Source of the DNA: Palsa-872 sp036495195 | GTDB taxonomy: Bacteria > Chloroflexota > Dormibacteria > Dormibacterales > Dormibacteraceae | Assembly (NCBI GenBank): GCA_036495195.1 | Contig: DASXNH010000003.1 | Span: 1-17,589, forward strand | DNA length: 17,589 nt | Direction of reading: 5' to 3' | Shown here: piece by piece, positions 6,901-12,590 of the stretch | Layout of the letters: each line of letters starts with the position of its first letter | Position numbering within the stretch: position 1 is the first letter of the stretch | Translations under genes and position numbers: made by a program | Notes under the pieces: model-generated | Databases searched by the model: none | Told to the model about the DNA's origin: nothing | Seen by the model: the letters and a program-made list of their open reading frames with translations, nothing else

Positions 6901-7217
6901 TTGTGGTCCGGAGGTGCGAATCCAACCCTGCGCGACTCGCGCGACGAGCGCTTCGAGCGCCTCATCAGGAGGACCCGTTTCTCCCCTCCATCGATCACGT
7001 CGGCCAGCTCCCAACCTTCAACGGCCGACGTCTGAAGAAATTTCACCAAGGTCGTTCCATCGGCCACCTGGGCCAGCGTCAGGACCTCGGTCGAGTACTC
7101 CCATTCGCGGGCAGGCAGGCCAACGGTGGGGACGTGGCTGGTCGGCGCAACGCCGTCCTCGGCCTGATCGGGCTCGTCGGGTTCGTCGTCCGGGTCTTCT
7201 TCGTCGTGAATGTGCAC
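6897..7217 (-). CDS. Small DUF4177-like protein
   Basis: 106 aa from a GTG at 7217. Residues 1-25 are extremely acidic (HDEEDPDDEPDEPDQAEDG) and probably disordered. Residues about 37-88 (REWEYSTEVLTLAQ...GTTLVKFLQTSAVEGWELADVI...EKRVLLMRRSKR) match the general DUF4177 pattern: a strand with WEY, a helix ending in an E/N-GWEL turn, and a final strand with basic residues. The tail is basic. Family assignment is by eye. The start is preceded by TACAAT at 7227-7232, 9 nt upstream, with no Shine-Dalgarno sequence. Its stop overlaps the inferred CTG start of the response regulator, so the two are probably coupled. Function unknown. Confidence 0.75.
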   Translation of the reverse strand: MHIHDEEDPDDEPDEPDQAEDGVAPTSHVPTVGLPAREWEYSTEVLTLAQVADGTTLVKFLQTSAVEGWELADVIDGGEKRVLLMRRSKRSSRESRRVGFAPPDHN

Positions 7218-7226
7218 TCTGGAACG

Positions 7227-7232
7227 ATTGTA
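7227..7232 (-). promoter_or_regulatory. -10 box for the DUF4177-like gene, leaderless-type promoter
   Basis: TACAAT on the minus strand, 9 nt before the GTG at 7217. It lies between the UAA-anticodon tRNA and the gene, so the DUF4177-like gene and response regulator could be transcribed independently of the tRNA. Confidence 0.5.
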
Positions 7233-7244
7233 GGTGGCCCGGAG

Positions 7245-7317
7245 TACCCCCGGCGGGGGTCGAACCCGCGCTGGACCGGGTTTAAGCCGGCTGCCTCTGC
7301 CATTGGGCTACGGGGGC
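7245..7317 (-). tRNA. tRNA with anticodon TAA (Leu UUA) but a short class-I variable loop
   Basis: A full 73-nt cloverleaf can be drawn. The acceptor is GCCCCCG/CGGGGGT (first pair G-U), with discriminator A. The D arm has a 3-bp stem GCC/GGC. The anticodon stem GCCGG/CCGGT carries loop CTTAAAC, so U33 is followed by anticodon TAA. The variable loop is CCAGC (5 nt), and the T arm is GCGGG/TTCGACC/CCCGC. CCA is not encoded, unlike the three other tRNAs here. Anticodon TAA predicts leucine, yet bacterial tRNA-Leu normally has a long class-II variable arm. It may be a divergent leucine tRNA, a tRNA of other identity, or non-functional. The stems are intact, which argues against decay. Confidence 0.8.
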
Positions 7318-7376
7318 AGGATCAATTGTGATCGGGCAACCCGTGACCGGGATGCGATTACCTGATCGCGCGACGC

Positions 7377-8237
7377 TCACGTCGGATAGTCGAAGAAACC
7401 CTTGCCCGTCTTGCGCCCGAGATGGCCATCTTCCACGAGCTTCCTCAGCAGCTCTGGCGCATCAGGACCTTCGCCCTGGCGGTGACGATCCTTCATCGCT
7501 CCATAGAAGATGTCGAGGCCGCTGAAGTCGAGCAGGTGGAACGGGCCCATCGGCCAGTTCAATCCCTTCTGCACCGCGATGTCGATGTCCTCCGCGCTGG
7601 CATACCCGCCCTCGAGCAGGCGCAACGCCTCCTCTGAGGCTGCAAAGAGGATGCGGTTGACGATGAAGCCCCAGATTTCCTTCTGCAGGAGCACCGGAGT
7701 GCGATCGATGCTGCGCACGAACTCCATCGCCGTCGCAACTGTTGTCTCGGAGGTCTTGGGTCCGCGGACAACCTCGCAGAGCTGCATCACGGTCACGGGG
7801 TGGAAAAAGTGCATGTTGCAGCAGAGCTCCGGACGTCCCGTGAAATCGGCAAGGCGGCTGATCGCGATCGTGCTCGAGTTGCTGGCGAGGATCGCGTCCT
7901 TTTTTGCGTGCTGGCCCAAGCTTTTGAAAACGCCCTGCTTGACGTCGAAGTCTTCGACCACGGCTTCGATGACCAGGTCGGCGTGAGCCGCGGCGCCCGG
8001 AAGGTCGCTGCTGTCCTTGATGCTCGCCAAAGCTTTCGACGCCACTTCCTCGGTCAGCCGTCCCTTTTCCACAGAGCGGTCGAGGAGGCGGGTGTTCTGA
8101 GCCCGGGCTCTCTCGAGCTGGCCGTCGACGGAGTCGGCGAGCGTGACTTCGTATCGGCCGCTCAGGGCGGTCTGCAAAGCGATCTGAGAGCCCATGGTGC
8201 CTGCGCCGACGACCAACACGCGCTTCAATTCATGCAT
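7377..8237 (-). CDS. 3-hydroxybutyryl-CoA / 3-hydroxyacyl-CoA dehydrogenase
   Basis: NAD-dependent oxidation of (S)-3-hydroxyacyl-CoA to 3-oxoacyl-CoA, used in beta-oxidation, butyrate or aromatic (phenylacetate) degradation. 286 aa from the ATG at 8237, a normal length for single-domain FadB2/PaaH/Hbd proteins. The Rossmann motif is VLVVGAGTMGSQIA; IEAVVEDFDVKQGVF and ILASNSSTIAISRLA follow; the catalytic His is in MHFFHPV with the partner Glu in CEVV; GFIVNRIL and GLNWPMGPFHLLDFSGLD form the helical C-terminal domain. An upstream ATG at 8249 adds four residues. No ribosome binding site is visible. The start codon is 10 bp from that of the divergent metallopeptidase. No thiolase or hydratase lies nearby, so the pathway is unassigned. 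Confidence 0.94.
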   Translation of the reverse strand: MHELKRVLVVGAGTMGSQIALQTALSGRYEVTLADSVDGQLERARAQNTRLLDRSVEKGRLTEEVASKALASIKDSSDLPGAAAHADLVIEAVVEDFDVKQGVFKSLGQHAKKDAILASNSSTIAISRLADFTGRPELCCNMHFFHPVTVMQLCEVVRGPKTSETTVATAMEFVRSIDRTPVLLQKEIWGFIVNRILFAASEEALRLLEGGYASAEDIDIAVQKGLNWPMGPFHLLDFSGLDIFYGAMKDRHRQGEGPDAPELLRKLVEDGHLGRKTGKGFFDYPT

Positions 8238-8247
8238 GCGGGTGAGC

Positions 8248-8547
8248 ATGCAGGAATTCGAGGCAGCGGCGCAGGCTGCCGTCGACTCGATCCCGGACGA
8301 ATTCAGAAGCTATCTCGAGAACACGGTCTTCGTCATCGAGGAGTCGTCGCTCGAAGGCCTGATGGGGCTGTACGAGGGGGCCACGGCCCTGGCCGGCCTG
8401 GGCATGCCGGAGCGGATCACCCTCTACAAGCGCTCGCACGAGCGGCAGGCCCGCTCACTCGATGAGCTGGTCGAGGAGGTCCGGCGGACGATCATGCACG
8501 AGGTCGGCCACCACTTCGGGATGGAGGAGGAGGACCTGCCTTACTAG
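8248..8547 (+). CDS. Minimal HExxH metallopeptidase (zincin-like family PF06262/DUF1025 type)
   Basis: 99 aa from the ATG at 8248, with GGTGAG as a plausible ribosome binding site (4 nt spacing). Family proteins are about 100-130 aa and consist of little more than a zincin core. Visible hallmarks are SIPDEFRSYLENTVFVIEE near the N-terminus, a GLYEG segment, ERITLYKR, and the C-terminal metal site HEVGHHFGMEEEDL, with two His and Glu as in HExxH and acidic residues supplying a possible third ligand. Substrates are not known for the family, so activity is inferred. An upstream extension in frame is possible but would run through the divergent dehydrogenase start. It converges on the flavin reductase across a perfect hairpin. 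Confidence 0.88.
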   Translation: MQEFEAAAQAAVDSIPDEFRSYLENTVFVIEESSLEGLMGLYEGATALAGLGMPERITLYKRSHERQARSLDELVEEVRRTIMHEVGHHFGMEEEDLPY

Positions 8548-8565
8548 GGATGTGGCCGCATCCCT
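8546..8565. terminator. Perfect hairpin between convergent genes (possible bidirectional terminator)
   Basis: A 7-bp perfect stem AGGGATG/CATCCCT with a 6-nt loop TGGCCG spans the 17-bp gap between the metallopeptidase stop (8545-8547) and the flavin reductase stop (8565-8567). No T tract follows on either strand, so intrinsic termination is uncertain. Confidence 0.45.
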
Positions 8566-9038
8566 CAGCGGAGGGTCCAGAAAGAGCGGTCCCAAAGGAT
8601 GAGGGGATCGCCCGCGCCCGGCACCGCCACCTCGACCTTCCCCACACAGATGTCGTGGTCGCCGGCTGGATGAGTCGCGACCAGGCTGCATTCCAGCCAA
8701 GCCACGCAGCCTTCGATCAGGGGGATGCCGTTCGTGCCCAGCCGGTGCGGCACCTGAAGCCAGGCCTCGTCGATGGCGGGGGCGCGACCCGCGAAGCGGT
8801 CGGCGATGAACTCTTGGGCCCGGGTCAGCACGCTGACGTTGAAAGCATTCCCCTCGACCACGGCTTCGCGCGTCGTGGCTTCGCGTTCGAGGCCGACCAG
8901 CACCATGGGCGGGTCGACAGAGATGGAGACGAGGCTGCCGGCGGTGAGGCCCCGGTAACCAGATCCGTGCAGCGCGCTGATGACGACGACGCCTGAAGGG
9001 AGCCGTGCCATGACGTCTCGAAACTCCTGCGCTGCCAA
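8565..9038 (-). CDS. Flavin reductase domain protein (HpaC/flavin:NAD(P)H oxidoreductase-like)
   Basis: 157 aa with the split-barrel FMN-binding fold of flavin reductases that supply reduced flavin to two-component monooxygenases. Family features in order are FRDVMARLPSGVVVISA at the N-terminus, GLTAGSLVSISVDPPMVLVGL, NAFNVSVLTRAQEFIADRFA, a GCVAWLECSL segment, and DHDICVGKVE near the end, where the conserved GDH is found. The TTG at 9038 is chosen because the conserved FR-M segment must be included and no ATG or GTG precedes it; TAGGCT lies 9 nt upstream. No partner monooxygenase is adjacent. The luciferase-like protein at 15773-16711 is distant and probably uses F420, so a link is not claimed. 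Confidence 0.88.
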   Translation of the reverse strand: MAAQEFRDVMARLPSGVVVISALHGSGYRGLTAGSLVSISVDPPMVLVGLEREATTREAVVEGNAFNVSVLTRAQEFIADRFAGRAPAIDEAWLQVPHRLGTNGIPLIEGCVAWLECSLVATHPAGDHDICVGKVEVAVPGAGDPLILWDRSFWTLR

Positions 9039-9103
9039 CCCGCCAGTAGCCTAACCCTCAAGAAGGGCGATGGCCGCGGCCGGGGATGGAGGGACAGCGC
9101 AGG

Positions 9104-9109
9104 TAAAAT
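9104..9109 (+). promoter_or_regulatory. -10 box for tRNA-Cys
   Basis: TAAAAT on the plus strand, 15 nt before the mature tRNA 5' end, in an otherwise GC-rich stretch. No clear -35 element was found at 16-18 bp. Confidence 0.45.
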
Positions 9110-9124
9110 CGTCCACGGATCCGG

Positions 9125-9198
9125 GGCGACGTAGCCAAGTGGCAAGGCAGAGGTCTGCAAAACCTCCATCCCCAGTTCGATTCTGGGCGTCGCCTCCA
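9125..9198 (+). tRNA. tRNA-Cys (anticodon GCA), CCA encoded
   Basis: Acceptor GGCGACG pairs with CGTCGCC; the D arm has a 3-bp stem GCC/GGC; anticodon stem GAGGT/ACCTC carries loop CTGCAAA, giving GCA (Cys). The T arm is CCCAG/TTCGATT/CTGGG. Discriminator T (U73) is the known cysteine identity base, followed by encoded CCA at 9196-9198. Confidence 0.96.
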
Positions 9199-9359
9199 AC
9201 CAACTCTCAGCCGCACTCCGGATACGCGGCAGACCAAGCGCCTGATGGCGATCTGATGGGCGGAGGGTGGCCTGTCGCCAAGGCGCGGAAATACAATTCG
9301 GCAGCAGCGCGTTTAAAGATGGGACCGGATCTCTTGTGGCCAGAGGGAGCGGGTCTCGT
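9199..9359. other. Non-coding stretch downstream of tRNA-Cys
   Basis: No convincing reading frame was found on either strand. A TACAAT box at 9292-9297 on the plus strand could drive a short RNA through the inverted-repeat element that follows, as no start codon lies at leaderless distance. The apparent protein frame on the minus strand through this region is the reverse translation of tRNA-Cys. Confidence 0.35.
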
Positions 9360-9415
9360 AAAGGGGTCAGGCGGGGGGTGCTGTCGAGAGACCGCCTGAG
9401 AAGCCTGACCCCTTT
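9360..9415. repeat. Inverted-repeat element with mutually exclusive hairpins (REP/MITE-like or attenuator-like)
   Basis: A perfect 13-bp inverted repeat: AAAGGGGTCAGGC at 9360-9372 pairs with GCCTGACCCCTTT at 9403-9415, leaving a 30-nt loop. Inside, TCAGGCGG (9367-9374) can pair instead with CCGCCTGA (9392-9399), because GCCTGA occurs twice on the right side (9394-9399 and 9403-9408). A third option pairs GGTCTC (9352-9357) with GAGACC (9388-9393). The left arm cannot form both main hairpins at once. It lies 20 nt downstream of the minus-strand 36-codon ORF and may terminate it. It also resembles extragenic palindromes spread by REP-associated transposases, which I cannot check here. Confidence 0.55.
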
Positions 9416-9434
9416 GTAGGGGCGAATCGAATAA

Positions 9435-9545
9435 TCAGTACCTGGATGGGTTAGACAGCACGCTCGGCTTGGGACCCATTCCCCGCACCACAATCAGCCC
9501 CGCGATCGCCGAGAGGACGATCGCGATCCGAAGGACGTTGCGCAC
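9435..9545 (-). CDS. Short single-transmembrane-helix protein (36 aa)
   Basis: A GTG at 9545 opens a 36-codon frame ending in TGA at 9435. It is preceded by one of the strongest ribosome binding sites in the window, GGAGGAG with 7 nt spacing. The peptide starts MRNVLR, has one hydrophobic helix (about residues 7-20, IAIVLSAIAGLIVV) and a short polar tail ending in PSRY, so a small inner-membrane protein with basic N-terminus is predicted. No homologue is recognised. It sits in the gap between tRNA-Cys and the E2 gene, divergent from E2, with the inverted-repeat element just past its stop. Confidence 0.6.
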   Translation of the reverse strand: MRNVLRIAIVLSAIAGLIVVRGMGPKPSVLSNPSRY

Positions 9546-9652
9546 TCGTTTTCTCCTCCAAGGGCGTATTTGATAGCTCGCCGCGCCCGGAAGTAGAACG
9601 ACCCCGCCGCAATGCGAGTTACGCGGCCCGTCTGATCGCTGGTGGCAATTGA

Positions 9653-9658
9653 TAGACT
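9653..9658 (+). promoter_or_regulatory. Possible -10 box for the E2-lipA-lipB operon
   Basis: TAGACT, 29 nt before the E2 ATG, followed by a leader holding the ribosome binding site GAGGAGAAGG. The -35 region is not recognisable, so this is tentative. Confidence 0.3.
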
Positions 9659-9687
9659 CGGTTCAATACTCAGCGAGGAGAAGGCAC

Positions 9688-10986
9688 ATGGGCTTGGCCC
9701 AGATCAAGATGCCCCAGCTCGGCGAGTCGGTGACCGAGGGCACGGTCGAGAAATGGCTCAAGAGCGAGGGTGACTTCGTCAAGCGCGACGAGCCGATCGT
9801 CGAGGTCGTCACTGACAAGGTCAACGCCGAGATCCCCTCGCCCTTCGAAGGCAAGCTCGTCAAGATCTCCGTGATCGAGGGCGAGACGGTCCAGGTCGGC
9901 GCCGTGATCGCCCAGATCGAAACCGGCTCCGCCGGCGCATCCACCGCAGCCACGCCGGCTTCGGCCAAGGAATCCGCAGCGCCTCACCCGGAGGTGCCCG
10001 CCGCGCCGGCCGCCCCCTCGGCGGCTCCGGCTCCTGTCGCCGCCAAGCCGGCAGCGCCTCCCTCGGGCAACGGCGACGGCAACAACGAAAGGGCGCGCCT
10101 ATCTCCCGCCGTGCGCAAGCTCGCGGCCGAGCATGGCATCGACGCGACGGCGATCCGCGGCAGCGGTATGGGCGGCCGGGTGACCCGCGACGACGTCCTC
10201 GCCGCCGTGGACACAAAATCGGGTGCGCCAGCCGCGAGGCCCGCGGCTCCCGTCCAACCGGCGCAGCGCGCTCCTCGCGTCGACGGCGCGCGCGAAGAGG
10301 TGGTGAAGCTCAGTGCCATGCGCAAGGCGATCGCCGAGCACATGGTGCGCAGCCTGGCCACCTCACCCCACGCCTGGACCCTCCAGGAGGTCGACGTCAC
10401 CAATCTCGTGCGTTATCGGGATGGAGAAAAGGAAGGGTTTCGTGCGCGACACGGTATGCCGCTCACCTACCTGCCGTTTGTCGTCCAGATCGTTTGCGAT
10501 GCAATCAAGCAGTACCCATGGCTCAACTCGACGTGGGGCGATGAGGGAGTCGTGCTGAAGCACTACATCAACATGGGTATCGCGGTCTCGATCCCGGATG
10601 GGCTCATCGTCCCCGTTCTCAAGGACGCCGACCAGCTTGGATTCACCGAGCTCGTACGCTCTCTCAATGACCTCGTGGATCGGGCGCGAAACAAGCAGCT
10701 CAAGCCCGACGACGTGCAGGGCGGAACTTTCACCCTCAACAACACTGGATCGACCGGATCGGTTGCCAGCCAACCCATCATCAACCAGCCGCAGGCGGCG
10801 ATCCTCACGACCGAAGCCATCGTGAAGCGCCCAGTCGTCATCGGCGATGGGATCGCCGTGAGGCACATGATGAATATCTGCCTGAGCTTCGATCACCGGA
10901 TCATCGACGGCATGATGGCCGGCCAATTCCTCAGCACGATCAAGAAGCGTCTCGAGGATTGGACCGCGGCGAGCATCCAGCTGTGA
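9688..10986 (+). CDS. Dihydrolipoamide acyltransferase (E2) of a 2-oxoacid dehydrogenase complex
   Basis: 432 aa from the ATG at 9688, with ribosome binding site GAGGAGAAGG; the frame extends 13 codons upstream to 9649 without a binding site. Domains: lipoyl domain (residues 3-78) with lipoyl-lysine K44 in VTDKVNAEIPSP; an Ala/Pro-rich flexible linker; the E1/E3-binding domain (about 130-170, LSPAVRKLAAEHGIDATAIRGSGMGG-type); a second Ala/Pro linker; and the catalytic acyltransferase domain (about 205-430) ending in LSFDHRIIDG with the active-site His and Asp. FTLNNTGSTGSVASQPIINQPQ is typical of branched-chain or mixed-substrate E2 proteins, but substrate cannot be fixed; E1 and E3 are not in the window. 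It overlaps lipA by GTGA, coupling the lipoylated protein to its modifying enzymes. Confidence 0.93.
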   Translation: MGLAQIKMPQLGESVTEGTVEKWLKSEGDFVKRDEPIVEVVTDKVNAEIPSPFEGKLVKISVIEGETVQVGAVIAQIETGSAGASTAATPASAKESAAPHPEVPAAPAAPSAAPAPVAAKPAAPPSGNGDGNNERARLSPAVRKLAAEHGIDATAIRGSGMGGRVTRDDVLAAVDTKSGAPAARPAAPVQPAQRAPRVDGAREEVVKLSAMRKAIAEHMVRSLATSPHAWTLQEVDVTNLVRYRDGEKEGFRARHGMPLTYLPFVVQIVCDAIKQYPWLNSTWGDEGVVLKHYINMGIAVSIPDGLIVPVLKDADQLGFTELVRSLNDLVDRARNKQLKPDDVQGGTFTLNNTGSTGSVASQPIINQPQAAILTTEAIVKRPVVIGDGIAVRHMMNICLSFDHRIIDGMMAGQFLSTIKKRLEDWTAASIQL

Positions 10987-11876
10987 GCACGGGCGTTCCA
11001 TTGACCCAGGCTCCAATCCCCTCGTGGATACGCATTCGCGTAAACGAGGGAGAGAATTTCAAGGAGCTCAAGCAGATCGTCAAGGGGAGCCGTCTGCACA
11101 CCGTGTGCGAGGAGGCGCGCTGTCCGAACATCTTCGATTGCTGGAACCGCCGCACCGCGACCTTCATGATCCTTGGCGACATTTGCACGCGCGCCTGCCG
11201 GTTCTGCGCGGTCACCTCAGGTCGACCGACCGAGCTGGACCTGGGCGAGCCGCTGCGCGTGGCCGAATCGGTAGCCGAGCTTGGCCTGCGCCACGCCGTC
11301 ATCACCTCGGTCGACCGAGACGACCTCAAGGACGGCGGGGCAGGCATCTTCGCGCGCACCATTCGCGCGATCAGGCGCCGCAGCCCCGGCACGACGATCG
11401 AAGTGCTGACTCCTGACTTCCAGGGCGACCGGGAATCCGTGCAGACCGTGGTCGATGCCGGCCCCGACATCTTCAATCACAACACCGAGACCGTCCCCCG
11501 ACTCTATGCGCGGATCCGGCCGAAAGCTGTGTACGCGAACAGCCTCGCCCTGCTGCGGCAAGTCAAGGCATCGGCGCCGCACATGGTCACCAAGTCCGGC
11601 CTGATGGTTGGCCTCGGCGAAACCGAGGACGAGCTGCTCGAGGTGTTTGGCAACATGCGCGAGCACAACATCGACGTCCTGACTGTGGGTCAATACCTGC
11701 GACCGAGCAAGAGTCACGCAGAGGTTGTCAGGTACTACAAGCCCGAGGAGTTCGTCCGTCTGAAAGGCCTGGCGCTTGAGATGGGCTTCGGACACGTCGA
11801 AGCAGGTCCCCTGGTCAGGTCCTCATACCACGCAGATGAGCAAGTCCCAGAACGTAAGAGCCAGCTGGCTGGCTAG
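10983..11876 (+). CDS. lipA: Lipoyl synthase (radical SAM)
   Basis: Inserts two sulfur atoms into protein-bound octanoyl groups to make lipoate. 297 aa from the GTG at 10983, which overlaps the E2 stop as GTGA. Both iron-sulfur sites are complete: the auxiliary cluster ligands C42, C47 and C53 in CEEARCPNIFDC, and the radical SAM ligands C68, C72 and C75 in CTRACRFC. SVDRDDLKDGGA, VLTPDFQGD, FNHNTETVPRLY, KSGLMVGLGE and the C-terminal RSSYHADE, whose Ser ligates the auxiliary cluster, are all present. The last 41 bp overlap lipB in another frame. Confidence 0.97.
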   Translation: MSTGVPLTQAPIPSWIRIRVNEGENFKELKQIVKGSRLHTVCEEARCPNIFDCWNRRTATFMILGDICTRACRFCAVTSGRPTELDLGEPLRVAESVAELGLRHAVITSVDRDDLKDGGAGIFARTIRAIRRRSPGTTIEVLTPDFQGDRESVQTVVDAGPDIFNHNTETVPRLYARIRPKAVYANSLALLRQVKASAPHMVTKSGLMVGLGETEDELLEVFGNMREHNIDVLTVGQYLRPSKSHAEVVRYYKPEEFVRLKGLALEMGFGHVEAGPLVRSSYHADEQVPERKSQLAG

Positions 11877-12531
11877 CACTCCCTACCAGGAGGCCTGGGA
11901 CCTCCAGGCGGAGCTGGTGGCCGCCGTCCGCGACGGAAACGCGCCCGATACGCTCCTACTCCTCGAGCATCCGCACGTTTTCACGATGGGCAAGGCGGGC
12001 AACGCCAACGACATCGTTTGGGATGAAACCGAGCGCACGGCCCGCCACGTCGATGTGATCTGGTCCGACCGTGGCGGTGAGGCGACCTATCACGGACCCG
12101 GCCAACTGGTGGCATATCCGATCATCGACCTCGCGCATTTCGAGCTCACGATTCCCGCTTACATCCGGACGCTCGAGCAGTCGCTGATTGAATATTTGCG
12201 GGAGCTCGGTATCGAGTCACAGCCTGGCGAGCGAGGGCTCACCGGTGTCTGGTCACAGGGCGAGAAGGTGGCGGCCATCGGCATCAAGCTGAACCGGTCG
12301 ATCGTGAGTCACGGGCTTGCGCTGAATCTCACCACGGATCTTCAGTATTTCGACGGCATCGTTCCCTGCGGACACGCGGACAAGCGCCCGACATCGGTGG
12401 AAGCCCTCACCGGAAAGCGCATCGATACCGCGACTGCGGCGCGTGATTACGCGAGACATTTCGCGGAGGTCTTCGTGACTCATACCGAGTGGGCCTCGCC
12501 CGAATCGCTCTTCGCCGCCTCGCTGCGCTAG
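11836..12531 (+). CDS. lipB: Octanoyl-[acyl-carrier-protein]:protein octanoyltransferase
   Basis: Transfers octanoate from acyl carrier protein to the lipoyl domain lysine, the step before LipA. 231 aa from the ATG at 11836. The family pattern runs from WLASTPYQEAWDLQ (N-terminus) through LLLEHPHVFTMGK, DRGGEATYHGPGQLVAYPI, the catalytic K151 in AAIGIKLNR, SHGLALN, and the catalytic C178 in IVPCGH. The start lies 41 bp inside lipA, an unusually long overlap, but no later ATG, GTG or TTG keeps the WLAS segment. The ribosome binding site is weak, so translation probably depends on lipA. Confidence 0.95.
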   Translation: MSKSQNVRASWLASTPYQEAWDLQAELVAAVRDGNAPDTLLLLEHPHVFTMGKAGNANDIVWDETERTARHVDVIWSDRGGEATYHGPGQLVAYPIIDLAHFELTIPAYIRTLEQSLIEYLRELGIESQPGERGLTGVWSQGEKVAAIGIKLNRSIVSHGLALNLTTDLQYFDGIVPCGHADKRPTSVEALTGKRIDTATAARDYARHFAEVFVTHTEWASPESLFAASLR

Positions 12532-12536
12532 CTCGG

Positions 12537-12564
12537 TTGAGCTCGGTCCACGCGGGCCTATACT
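12537..12564 (+). promoter_or_regulatory. Promoter for the dedA-like gene
   Basis: TTGAGC at 12537-12542, a 16-bp spacer, and TATACT at 12559-12564. The leader to the ATG at 12591 holds AGGTGA at 12582-12587 as ribosome binding site. The -35 starts just past the lipB stop. Confidence 0.6.
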
Positions 12565-12590
12565 CCGCGCACCGAGCGACCAGGTGACCA

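Noticed and set aside
6901..7014. N-terminal extension of the response regulator to TTG at 7014
   Set aside because: It would overlap the DUF4177-like gene by 118 bp, adds 38 residues unlike receiver domains, and its only purine-rich stretch lies directly against the start codon.
8825..9493. 222-codon minus-strand open frame covering the flavin reductase, tRNA-Cys and part of the 36-aa ORF
   Set aside because: It contains the typical spurious peptide produced by reverse translation of a tRNA gene and conflicts with the flavin reductase frame.
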